A stretch of 64,000 bases of DNA, from assembly GCA_016719895.1 (NCBI GenBank), contig JADJYG010000030.1, positions 124,001-188,000 of the forward strand, written 5' to 3'. The stretch comes from Saprospirales bacterium. GTDB taxonomy: Bacteria; Bacteroidota; Bacteroidia; Chitinophagales; Saprospiraceae. This document shows positions 1-7,651 of this stretch, piece by piece; within the stretch, counting starts at the first letter, position 1, and every line of letters begins with the position of its first letter. The position numbers and the translations under genes were made by a program. The notes under the pieces were generated by a model. The model saw only the letters and a list, made by a program, of their open reading frames with translations. It searched no databases and was not told where the DNA came from.

Positions 1-2
1 TT

Positions 3-812
3 GACATTTTTACTGAGACGCTTGGGCAAAAATATATTCCACTTTCCCTGGTTTCGTTTCGGGCAGACAAGTTCGCTAGTACTATGCGCCCGACTGCTTT
101 TGAGCAGTTCAATCATTTCAAATTTACTGTGCGCTTAATGGCATATTTAGAAAAACAGGCAGGAGGATTTTTCTTTCAAAATCTGATTCGTTCTTTGCTT
201 TTCAAAGAAAGGTCTGACCGGAGCGCAAATGACAGCTACCGCCGTGAGCGCAGGCTTCGCAACACTGTTCTTTCCAAACTCATGCACCAAAAATCTATCC
301 TGGCCGACCTGGAAGTATTCTTTTTCAAGTGCTTTCTTTACCTGAATTCCTCGGACGAAAAAGACAAATCGGAGGCTGCTTGGAAAGATTTTTACACACT
401 ATTTCAACTCGCAAAATTTTACGAACCCATTATTCAACGCCGCAACATGGACAAAGAGAAAGTCAAGAACTTGCAGGAACGCGCTGTCAAACTTGGATAC
501 AGTATCGGGATGTCTGTCCTCGAATTTGACGGAAACAAACCGGATGTCAACGCCAAGCAGGCCCGTGCGTACATGGTACATCTGCACAAAGCCCGCACTG
601 CCGAGCAGTTCCGCGAGGCAATTATCCGGTTTCAAAAGAAATACGGTATCATCGTCGCCAACGACCTTCTCGAAGCCGAAGACATGAACGACGACCAAAG
701 TTTCGTATTTATCAAACAATTCACCGTCATGGCAGCCCTCAACTCGCTCAACGGTGCGCTTAAATCAAAAAAATCTGACAATCAACCTTCAACCGCCCAG
801 CCTGCATCATGA
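3..812 (+). CDS. cas8b: Cas8b (Cst1-like) large subunit, C-terminal part; 5' end outside window
   Basis: An open frame without stops runs from the window edge (first full codon at 3) to the stop at 812, so this is the C-terminal 269 residues of a longer protein; the ATG at 84 is probably internal. In type I-B systems the large subunit sits first in the cas8-cas7-cas5 operon, recognises the PAM and recruits Cas3. The visible part is charged and helical, with an aromatic stretch (FFFQNL, VFFFKCF) and a C-terminal segment (FIKQFTVMAALN) that fits Cst1/Cas8b tails. The stop overlaps the cas7 start in an ATGA arrangement, indicating translational coupling. The assignment rests mainly on position directly upstream of Cst2/DevR-type cas7 and Cas5t-type cas5. 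The PAM-reading N-terminus cannot be seen. Confidence 0.75.
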   Translation, partial: DIFTETLGQKYIPLSLVSFRADKFASTMRPTAFEQFNHFKFTVRLMAYLEKQAGGFFFQNLIRSLLFKERSDRSANDSYRRERRLRNTVLSKLMHQKSILADLEVFFFKCFLYLNSSDEKDKSEAAWKDFYTLFQLAKFYEPIIQRRNMDKEKVKNLQERAVKLGYSIGMSVLEFDGNKPDVNAKQARAYMVHLHKARTAEQFREAIIRFQKKYGIIVANDLLEAEDMNDDQSFVFIKQFTVMAALNSLNGALKSKKSDNQPSTAQPAS

Positions 813-1726
813 AAAATATCAAAAGCATTACCATCACCTACCTCTCCAAAGTCACCTTCGCCAGCCTCAACGGGGCGGACAAAGAGGTAGACAACATAAA
901 CCCCATCAAAAAAATTACCCTGGCCAATGGCAGTGAATTGCCCTACGTCTCTTCGCAGGCATTACGGCGCGCTTTGCGCGACAGCCTTGTGGAAATGGGT
1001 TGGGCGGAATCAACAGTTCAAGAAGCCAGTGCCAAAAAAGGTGCGCCTAAAACCCAACTCAAACCCGCCGAATACATTGAAGACGACTTGTTTGGCTATA
1101 TGGATGCTTCACCTTCTAAAGAGGAAAAAGGTAAAGGTACCTCTGTGGTACGCACTTCGCCTATACGCGTAGAGGCCCTGGTAGCGCTCACTGATTATAA
1201 GGGCGACATGGATTATGCTACAAATTTTATGGTTAAAGGCGTAAAAAATGAGAAAGGCGAAGAGCAACAACCCAATATTTTCGAGACAGAGATACACTCA
1301 GGCATATACCGCGGCACAATTTTGATTGAACTTGATCGTATTGGCTCCGGGCAGGGTTTTGAAAATACCTCTGAACTTTCACCTGCCGAAAAATGCAAAC
1401 GCGTTCTCGCTTTTATGGATGCTTTTCGTAACCTTTGGAGCAGCGGACGACAAACCCGTTTCCTTGCTGATATTTCGCCCAAGTTTGTTGCTGCTGCCGC
1501 CATGACGACTAAAAACCCGGTATTCCTCGAAGCCGTGCAAGTGGACAAAAATGGACAGGTGAATGCCGAAGCCCTGCAAAGCGTTGTGACCGATTACGAC
1601 CGATTCATTTCCGGGCACATTTTTGCAACGCAAGAAGCTGTGTTTGGCAAGCCCGGCGCGTCAGTTAGCTTGAAAGACGGCTTTGAAACTATCGAATCTT
1701 GGGTCAAACAACACTTCGGACAATGA
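809..1726 (+). CDS. cas7: Type I-B Cas7 (Cst2/DevR family) Cascade backbone
   Basis: This 305-residue protein is the crRNA-binding backbone subunit, present in several copies per Cascade. The N-terminus (KSITITYLSKVTFASLNG) is the RAMP/ferredoxin-like first strand typical of the Cst2/DevR family, followed by LPYVSSQALRRALRDSL, the helix after the first beta strand. The variable insertion (around residues 70-115) is charged, and the C-terminal part contains FLADISPKFVAAA, as in DevR homologues. It starts inside the cas8b stop codon (ATGA overlap) and its own TGA overlaps the cas5 start, so cas8b-cas7-cas5 form one tightly coupled operon. Length is normal for the family and no lesion is seen. 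Confidence 0.92.
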   Translation: MKNIKSITITYLSKVTFASLNGADKEVDNINPIKKITLANGSELPYVSSQALRRALRDSLVEMGWAESTVQEASAKKGAPKTQLKPAEYIEDDLFGYMDASPSKEEKGKGTSVVRTSPIRVEALVALTDYKGDMDYATNFMVKGVKNEKGEEQQPNIFETEIHSGIYRGTILIELDRIGSGQGFENTSELSPAEKCKRVLAFMDAFRNLWSSGRQTRFLADISPKFVAAAAMTTKNPVFLEAVQVDKNGQVNAEALQSVVTDYDRFISGHIFATQEAVFGKPGASVSLKDGFETIESWVKQHFGQ

Positions 1727-2478
1727 TGTACCTCGTCGTCGAACTCCGCACAGTCACGGCGACTTTTCGTAACCCGGAGTTCCAGAATTTCCACAAAACG
1801 TTGCATTTGCCGCCGCCGACTACGCTGGTTGGGCTGGCTGGCGCGGCTCTGGGCAAAAGTCCGAAAGCAGCGCAGGATTGGTTTGAAAAAGCCAACTGGC
1901 AAATGGGCATTTCCGGCACGTCGGAAGGCTATGCCAAAGACCTTTGGAAATACCGCACGCTGAGCAACGACCCGGAAAAGACAAGCAGCGTCCTGCTTCG
2001 GGAAATCCTGTTTGATAACCACTTTTTCGCTGTGTTCGGCTGCCAGGATGAAGAGATTGTACTTGCACTTTCACATGCTTTTAATTTTCCGAAGTACGCG
2101 CTCACATTTGGTAGCAGCGACTCGCTGGCAAAGGTAGTATCGACTGAATTAGTCAAGGAAACAGGCGACAGTCGAGAACTGGCAAATTGCCTCACCCCCG
2201 GTAATGTGCTGAACGAAGTACGGGATCATGCTTTCAATGGCGAGGAATTTTCGATTTATAGCACATCAGAGCCAGTTGCTTATGATCTTCCGACCCGTTT
2301 TCAATATGAATCAGACTACGGGGTAAGGCGCGTAGTGCGCCGAAAAACGCTCTCATTTATTGGAACGTCCATGCAACTTAATTTTTCGGTGCAGGGAATT
2401 TGGTTCAAAAACAGGTTCATCCCGGTTTTCTCTTTGCACGATGACGCTAGTCTTTCAGTGGGAAAGAGAACTATTTAG
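1723..2478 (+). CDS. cas5: Type I-B Cas5 (Cas5t/Cas5b) Cascade subunit
   Basis: This protein of about 251 residues caps the 5' handle of the crRNA in Cascade. The N-terminus (MYLVVELRTVTATFRNPEF) is the first RAMP strand, followed by LPPPTTLVGLAGAALG, the conserved Cas5 segment that contacts the repeat handle. I chose the ATG at 1723 because it overlaps the cas7 TGA (ATGA); the next codon is also ATG (1726). A longer in-frame start at 1699 would overlap cas7 more and adds non-family residues. The operon appears to be interrupted after it: 2479-3982 holds palindromic repeats and a transposase before cas3. Confidence 0.9.
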   Translation: MMYLVVELRTVTATFRNPEFQNFHKTLHLPPPTTLVGLAGAALGKSPKAAQDWFEKANWQMGISGTSEGYAKDLWKYRTLSNDPEKTSSVLLREILFDNHFFAVFGCQDEEIVLALSHAFNFPKYALTFGSSDSLAKVVSTELVKETGDSRELANCLTPGNVLNEVRDHAFNGEEFSIYSTSEPVAYDLPTRFQYESDYGVRRVVRRKTLSFIGTSMQLNFSVQGIWFKNRFIPVFSLHDDASLSVGKRTI

Positions 2479-2526
2479 CATGCCTCAAAATCCCGATACC
2501 GCCGAGCGGCGGCTACGATAAACTAA

Positions 2527-2793
2527 AACCGCGAAGCGGTTGAACATGAATAGCCCCGGATTTAATCCGGGGAATGAATGGAAACGCGTTTTGCAACCGC
2601 GAAGCGGTTGAATATGCGCTACAAGATATTCACATTCAACCGCTTCGCGGTTACAAAACAATCTTTGCCTCATTCCCCGGATTGCATCCGGGGCTATTCA
2701 TATTCAACCGCTCCGCGGTTACAAAATATGCGCAGAAGACGCTCGGCGGTAAAGAGGTTTAATTTGAATAACCCCGGATGCAATCCCGGGGAA
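2527..2793. repeat. REP-like palindromic repeats, left cluster
   Basis: Two short palindromes alternate here. Type A is AACCGCGAAGCGGTT or its inverse AACCGCTTCGCGGTT (for example near 2527-2541, 2595 and 2634). Type B is CCCCGGATT/ATCCGGGG with a short loop (2554-2572, 2674-2693, and an imperfect copy near 2774-2793). They are joined by linkers such as TGAATAG and AATGAATG. The arrangement resembles REP/BIME clusters that accompany IS200-like Y1 transposases. The cluster starts about 50 bp after the cas5 stop. No gene is supported here: short open frames over it follow the repeats. Confidence 0.8.
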
Positions 2794-2852
2794 AACCGAA
2801 ACCATAATCACACAACCCCGCAGAACTGGGTTGATCAAATTGCCTATTGTCT

Positions 2853-3299
2853 ATGAGTACGTATACACAAATCCTGTATCAAATTGTCTTCAGCACCAAG
2901 CACCGGGAACGCACGCTCTTCAAAGAAAATCGCCCCGAATTATTCAAGTACATTTGGGGTATCCTGAAAAACAAAAAATGCCATTTGTACCGCATGAATG
3001 GCGTGGAAGACCACATACACATCGTAACGCACATTCATCCTACGGTCGCCCCCGCCGCTTTGGTCAAGGATATCAAACTTGCCAGTTCGGACTATATCAA
3101 AGAAAAGGGATTATTCCCTGATTTTAGTGGCTGGCAGGACGGGTACGGCGCTTTTACCTATTCATACAGTGCTAAAAATGACCTCATAGAGTATGTTAAA
3201 AACCAGGAGGAGCATCACAAAGCCAAAACCTTCATGGAAGAGTTGGTAGAGTTGCTGAAGGAGCATGGGGTGGAATTTGATGAAAAATACTTGAAATGA
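2853..3299 (+). CDS. IS200-like Y1 (HUH) transposase
   Basis: This 148-residue protein is a single-strand-specific HUH nuclease/transposase of the IS200/IS605 TnpA (Y1_Tnp) superfamily. The N-terminus (LYQIVFSTKHRERTL) is the family's first strand. The metal-binding HUH motif is His54-Ile-His56 in VEDHIHIV. The catalytic tyrosine is probably Tyr114 in EYVKNQ, with Gln118 four residues later as in characterised TnpA proteins. No TnpB or accessory ORF accompanies it. I chose the ATG at 2853 over an in-frame TTG at 2847. Palindromes of two kinds flank it on both sides, so it may mobilise, or have spread, those hairpins in the manner of REP-associated transposases. The frame looks intact. Confidence 0.9.
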   Translation: MSTYTQILYQIVFSTKHRERTLFKENRPELFKYIWGILKNKKCHLYRMNGVEDHIHIVTHIHPTVAPAALVKDIKLASSDYIKEKGLFPDFSGWQDGYGAFTYSYSAKNDLIEYVKNQEEHHKAKTFMEELVELLKEHGVEFDEKYLK

Positions 3300-3386
3300 G
3301 CGATATTCAACCACTTTACCGGCAATCATTGGCTATGCACAGGCCATAACTGCGATACCGACGAGTGTTGCCTGCAGATAAATAAA

Positions 3387-3914
3387 AACCGCGAAGCGGT
3401 TGAACGTGAATAGCCCCGGATGCAATCCGGGGAATGAAGGGGAATGCGTTTTGCAACCGCGAATATGCGCTACAAGATGTTCACATTCAACCGCTTCGCG
3501 GTTAAAAAACAATCTTTGCCTCATCCCCCGGATTGCATCCGGGGCTATTCATGTTCAACCGCTTCGCGGTTAAAAAATATGCGCAGAAGACGCTCGGCAG
3601 TATCGCGGTTATAAAACAATCTTTTTTCATTCCCGGATTGCATCCGGGGCTATTATGTTCACCCGCGGTTAAAAATGCGCAGAAGACGCTCGGCAGTATC
3701 GCGGTTATAAAACAATCTTTTTCTCATTCCCCGGATTGCATCCGGGGCTATTCATGTTCAACCGCTTCGCGGTTAAAAAATATGCGCAGAAGACGCTCGG
3801 CAGTATCGCGGTTATAAAACAATCTTTTTCTCATTCCCCGGATTGCATCCGGGGCTATTCATGTTCAACCGCTTCGCGGTTAAAAAATATGCGCAGAAGA
3901 CGCTCGGCAGTATC
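3387..3914. repeat. REP-like palindromic repeats, right cluster with 107-bp tandem units
   Basis: The same A-type (AACCGC..GCGGTT) and B-type (CCCCGGAT..ATCCGGGG) palindromes as left of the transposase continue here. From about 3520 they become a tandem array: a unit of about 107 bp (B hairpin, CTATTCATG, A hairpin, ATGCGCAGAAGACGCTCGGC, a GCGGTTATAAAACAATC tail) recurs three to four times, with copies near 3533, 3640, 3736 and 3843. The second copy has lost a few bases. The last unit ends about 70 bp before cas3. Confidence 0.8.
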
Positions 3915-3982
3915 AGGATTTTGATAAAGGCGCCAAACAGTTACAGAAAACGGTGGATAAATCAACCTAAATTTGAAAAGTC

Positions 3983-6205
3983 ATGCCCGAAAGCCTTGAC
4001 CATATTCTCGCCAAACCGGATGAAACTTTGCTCCAACACACCGACGCAGTGGTACAACGCTGGCAATGGCTCCGTGAACGGTATGCCCCTATGCTTGACT
4101 TATCGGAGGATTTTTGGAGGCACTCGTACTGGTCGGCTCTTTTTCACGATTTCGGGAAGGTATGCACAAATTTTCAAGATGCACTGCCACCCAGAAGGCC
4201 TGGCTGGCAATATCGACGGTTGCGGCACGAGTTTTTGTCCGGTAATTTCATGCTCATGGCAAACGCCCCGGAGTTCTTGAAAAAACAGCCACTTGGTGTT
4301 TTCGCTGTTTTTAGCCACCACAAGCCCCTGACGAATGAACTTTTTCAGGGTGATGCCAACCAAAAATTGATTTTGCCAATGAGAGAGTATGTCATATTGC
4401 AAACTGTTTTTCAGCGGGAAAGCAGGTTAGAAGGCTTCCCGTTCGACATTAATTCTGCCGGGGCTGCGGCTTTTGGAAAAGGAACCTGCGCGGGTTTTTA
4501 CAAGCAATTTGATGCGTTTTCAAAAAGGTTGATGCCGACGTTTTCAGCCGGACACCGTCGCGAGTACATTTTCTTCAAAGCCCTGCTCAACATCGCCGAC
4601 TGGCTTGGATCGTCGCACCGCGATTTGTCACCGGGACTTACTTACGATTCGGAGTTTTTGCAGGAAAAAATTATTGAAAAACTCCGCAAAGAGGGCAAGG
4701 CAGTCGAAGGATTCCAGTTCAGGGAATTCCAAATGGACAGCCGCCGGGCAGGTTCGGTGCTTGCTGTTGCCCCGACCGGAAGCGGCAAAACGGAGGCTGC
4801 ATTGCTATGGGCGAGCCAAAAAGGGGAGTTTGAAAAAATAGTCTATCTGTTGCCTACGAGGGTCACGTCGAACGCCATTTTCATGCGACTTTGCCAGTAT
4901 TTTGGGACGGATAACTGCGCCGTCGTTCACTCTTCGGCCCGGCTTTATTTAAAAGAGATGAAACTCGATCAGGATAGAAAATACATCCTCGATCGCACGT
5001 TTTTCAAAGAAGTAACAGTTTGTACCGTTGATCAAATCCTGACCCAAGGCTTCAACCTGGGTTTTTGGGAAATCAAAACCTTTCATCTGTTCCGGGCGAA
5101 GGTTGTCATTGACGAAATACATCTTTACCAGCCGTATACGCTGGCTTTGATTGTCGAGACAGTGCGCTATCTGCAGACCGAATTCCGCACGGAGTTTTTT
5201 ATTATGACTGCCACCATGCCTCGGCAACTACTCAATTTACTGCGCCGAACGATTGATATTGGAGAAGAAAACATTATCCGGGATTCACAGTTGTTGAACG
5301 AAGCCCGGAATCTTTTTGAGGTACGGGATAAAACAGCCGATGGAATGGACGACGAAATCAAATCATGGCTTTCGCAGAACAAAAAAATACTGATCGTGGT
5401 GAATACGGTGGATGAAGCAATCCGGTTATACGAAAAACATAAACTTTTGACGACCAACCGCATTTGTTTTCATTCGCGATTTATCCAAAAAAACCGGGTG
5501 GAGAAGGAGAAACTAATTTTGGAGAAAGAAAAATCTGGCGAACCGTTTTTGTTGGTCGCCACCCAGGTCGTGGAAGTATCGTTGGACATCGATTTCGACG
5601 TGCTTTTTACCGAAAATGCGCCAATGGATGCGTTGATTCAACGTGCCGGGCGGGTGAACCGGGCACGAAAAAAAGAGGGTTCCAAAGTCATTGTTTTCAA
5701 GCATCAGCAGGTTTCGGAGGGAAAAATTTATCCTAAAGAAATTTTGGACAAGACTTTTGACTTGCTCAGCGAATACGACGGAGAACGACTGGCCGAAAAA
5801 ACACTCACAGAAACCGTGGATTTGGTTTATGAAAATTTCGACGTCGAAACCAATGATGGTTATTTGCGTGGACAAAAAGCGTATGCTGAAGTGCAAAAAA
5901 GGCTACAATTCATCAAAGACAATGACGAATTGGATGAAACCTATACCCGTGAAGGATTGGACGCTGTAAATGTGATTCCGATGCGGTATGAAGAATTTTT
6001 GAGTGATAAGGATGAACTGGAAAAAACGAAACATGAGGTTTCTATAAGACGCCAAAACCTGCATAGAGGGAAATATTCCCCTGACAAAAAGCACAAATGG
6101 TTCAGGTACTTCGATTGCCTCTACGACGAGGAAACGGGTTTAAAGTTTTTACCCAAACCCACCGCATCTTCTGTATCAGGAGAAGGAACAACCCAATCAC
6201 ATTAA
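3983..6205 (+). CDS. cas3: Cas3 nuclease-helicase (HD domain N-terminal)
   Basis: This 740-residue protein is the effector that unwinds and degrades target DNA once recruited by Cascade. The N-terminal HD nuclease shows His19 (LLQHTD) and the His55-Asp56 pair in LFHDFGK, with further histidines in RLRHEF and SHHKPL. The helicase has Walker A APTGSGKT near residue 262, a DEIH box (VVIDEIHLY) near 377, motif III TATMP, motif V VEVSLDIDFD and motif VI QRAGRVNR near 552. HD-before-helicase order is normal for type I. A box TAAATTTG ends 7 bp before the ATG, but no -33 element is visible. cas6 follows after 4 bp. No frameshift is visible. Confidence 0.95.
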   Translation: MPESLDHILAKPDETLLQHTDAVVQRWQWLRERYAPMLDLSEDFWRHSYWSALFHDFGKVCTNFQDALPPRRPGWQYRRLRHEFLSGNFMLMANAPEFLKKQPLGVFAVFSHHKPLTNELFQGDANQKLILPMREYVILQTVFQRESRLEGFPFDINSAGAAAFGKGTCAGFYKQFDAFSKRLMPTFSAGHRREYIFFKALLNIADWLGSSHRDLSPGLTYDSEFLQEKIIEKLRKEGKAVEGFQFREFQMDSRRAGSVLAVAPTGSGKTEAALLWASQKGEFEKIVYLLPTRVTSNAIFMRLCQYFGTDNCAVVHSSARLYLKEMKLDQDRKYILDRTFFKEVTVCTVDQILTQGFNLGFWEIKTFHLFRAKVVIDEIHLYQPYTLALIVETVRYLQTEFRTEFFIMTATMPRQLLNLLRRTIDIGEENIIRDSQLLNEARNLFEVRDKTADGMDDEIKSWLSQNKKILIVVNTVDEAIRLYEKHKLLTTNRICFHSRFIQKNRVEKEKLILEKEKSGEPFLLVATQVVEVSLDIDFDVLFTENAPMDALIQRAGRVNRARKKEGSKVIVFKHQQVSEGKIYPKEILDKTFDLLSEYDGERLAEKTLTETVDLVYENFDVETNDGYLRGQKAYAEVQKRLQFIKDNDELDETYTREGLDAVNVIPMRYEEFLSDKDELEKTKHEVSIRRQNLHRGKYSPDKKHKWFRYFDCLYDEETGLKFLPKPTASSVSGEGTTQSH

Positions 6206-6209
6206 GATC

Positions 6210-6877
6210 ATGCAACCCACCCTCACCCTCGCCACCATCTCTTTCCCCGAAATCCGCCTCGCCCCCGCGACGCCAGCTCCGCGGCTATTTCGGCAACCTA
6301 TTCCGCGAGCATTCGCCGTTGTTGCACAATCACTTCGAAGATGGGCGGGTGCGCTATGCTTATCCTTTAGTGCAATACAAGGTGATTGGCGGCACGCCTA
6401 CATTAGTCGGGCTGTTGGAGGGGGCAAAACTGTTGACGGAATTGTTTTTTGAGATGAAGTCCTTGGAAATTGACGGCAGGAAGTACAGCGTTCTGGAGCG
6501 CGACATCGGCTTTAAAAAACTCGAAGTCGGTGTGGGAGACAACCTGTACGATTACCGTTTCCATACGCTTTGGCTGTCGCTCAACCAGCAGAACTACCCC
6601 GAATACCAACAAAAAGACCCCGAAGCGCGACGCGCTTTTCTCGGCCGGATACTGACGGGCAATATGCTGAGTTTTTTTAAAGGTATCGGGTTGTATTTGC
6701 CGGAAGGCGCGCGGATTATGGCGACAGTGCGTCCGGAAGAGCCGGTGCTCACCAATTACAAGAATACGCGCCTGATGGGTTTCCCCCGGATCGTTTACGA
6801 CGAATGCGGTGCTACCCGATTTTGTTGGTTTGGGCAAAGCCGTATCCCACGGGTTTGGTACAATTATGCGGGTGTGA
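6210..6877 (+). CDS. cas6: Cas6 crRNA endonuclease (Cas6b-type), interrupted by two +1 frameshifts
   Basis: Cas6 cuts the array transcript within each repeat. No single frame covers the gene. From ATG 6210 the frame reads MQPTLTLATISFPEIRLAP, and then the family sequence (QLRGYFGNLFREHSPLLHNH, YPLVQYKVIGG) continues in the next frame. Near 6786 it shifts again, after NTRLMGF, to the frame carrying the glycine-rich RAMP loop GLGKAVSHGFGTI and a stop at 6877. Both shifts fall in CCCCC runs (about 6258-6262 and 6783-6787), and removing one C from each yields a continuous protein of about 221 residues, a normal length. As sequenced, the product would lose its start or its G-rich loop. Sequencing error is the simplest reading; real inactivation would block crRNA maturation. 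It begins 4 bp after cas3 and ends against xisI tail-to-tail. Confidence 0.8.
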
Positions 6878-7219
6878 TCACGCCACGGCAAAACCTGTGA
6901 ACTGCCTGGCATACGGAGGCTGAAATCCAAGTATGATATCATCTGGCGGAACACCTGCGGCCATGAGCTCGTCTACTACTTCGCGTTCGGTGTTGTTGCA
7001 TTGGAGCCAGATTTTGTTATTGCGGATATCGAAGTGCAAGATAGGTGAAAATTCAAATTTTTTGCCATCCCATCCGATATACAAAGCCTGAAAACTATTG
7101 CTATCGTAATCAGCAATTACTCTTGTTTCTACATCTTTCGGGTTGGATTTTTGCGATTTCGTTGCATATTCATGGAGAAAGTTGAGAATAATATTCTGGT
7201 ATTTTTTTATCTTATCCAT
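6878..7219 (-). CDS. xisI: XisI family protein (fdxN element excision controlling factor-like)
   Basis: This 113-residue protein matches XisI. The N-terminus (KIKKYQNIILNFLHEYA) is helical. The middle has the typical FQALYIGWDGKKF and HFDIRNNKIWLQCN strands. The C-terminus (DIILGFQPPYARQFTGFAVA) is the family signature ending in TGFAV. XisI is known as the partner of XisH; the pair was first described as required for fdxN element excision in heterocystous cyanobacteria, and its wider role is unsettled. It lies antisense to the cas genes. Its start overlaps the end of xisH once the xisH frame is corrected, and its stop codon directly abuts the corrected cas6 stop. Confidence 0.9.
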   Translation of the reverse strand: MDKIKKYQNIILNFLHEYATKSQKSNPKDVETRVIADYDSNSFQALYIGWDGKKFEFSPILHFDIRNNKIWLQCNNTEREVVDELMAAGVPPDDIILGFQPPYARQFTGFAVA

Positions 7220-7618
7220 GCTGTAATTATTTGATGGTAAGGATCATAAACTAAAATTTTAGCCTGTATACGTTCCAGTGATTTACGGATTACATTTTTT
7301 GAAAAAGGTCAAATGAATGTGCTCTGGGATTGCTAAAAACAGGATTCGTTCGGGTTCTATAAATTCCAGTGCCGTTGCATAGTCGACGAATTGTCCAACG
7401 GCTTTGTGAAATTCATTCACAGTGGATGGGCCAATAAAACTTTTTGATCTCGATGGCAATTTTTCTCCTTGTTTTTCAGCGCCAATGAGGGGCTCAGCGC
7501 CCAGATCAACTTCATAAAAAACATCCTCGACTTCCCATTTTGTAGGGTCGTGGGTAATTAACCAGCCGTCTTTCTCTAAGGCGGTTTTTACACAATTGTG
7601 GTAAAAATCTTTAGCCAT
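7207..7618 (-). CDS. xisH: XisH family nuclease-like protein, frame disturbed by three homopolymer indels
   Basis: The start at 7618 gives MAKDFYHNCVKTALEKDGW, the classic XisH N-terminus, followed by VDLGAEPLIGAEK. The family's nuclease-like motif (IAxEVKSF) is missing in the main frame, which reads KLPSRSKSF; in the neighbouring frame the same DNA reads KIAIEIKSF. Two compensating indels in A-runs 12 bp apart (near 7441-7445 and 7458-7465) explain this. A third, in an A6 run near 7290-7295, causes an early stop at 7283; the other frame continues VIRKSLERIQAKILVYDP to the usual end at 7207, overlapping the xisI start. The corrected length is about 136 residues, as in the family. XisH adopts a PD-(D/E)xK-like fold, with ExK as the expected catalytic pair. 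Confidence 0.85.
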
Positions 7619-7651
7619 TTTGGCTGCAAAAATACTTAAAAATAAGTCGCC

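Larger units (their letters stand above)
2520..3915. mobile_element. Putative REPtron-like element (Y1 transposase plus flanking palindromes) between cas5 and cas3
   Basis: The transposase at 2853-3299 lies between two clusters of the same palindromes, the arrangement described for REP-associated tyrosine transposases. Exact ends are not defined: no target-site duplication is expected for HUH transposition, and I see no single left/right end pair. The boundaries given are the outer limits of the repeat clusters. The element separates cas3 and cas6 from the Cascade genes upstream. Confidence 0.5.

Noticed and set aside
3968..3982. A cas3 promoter based on TAAATTTG
   Set aside because: The box matches TAnnTTTG, but no -33 element lies 19 bp upstream and the start of transcription would coincide with the ATG.
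6097..6209. Upstream extension of cas6 from ATG 6097
   Set aside because: These codons overlap cas3 in another frame and encode no family residues; the true start is ATG 6210 once the frameshift is recognised.
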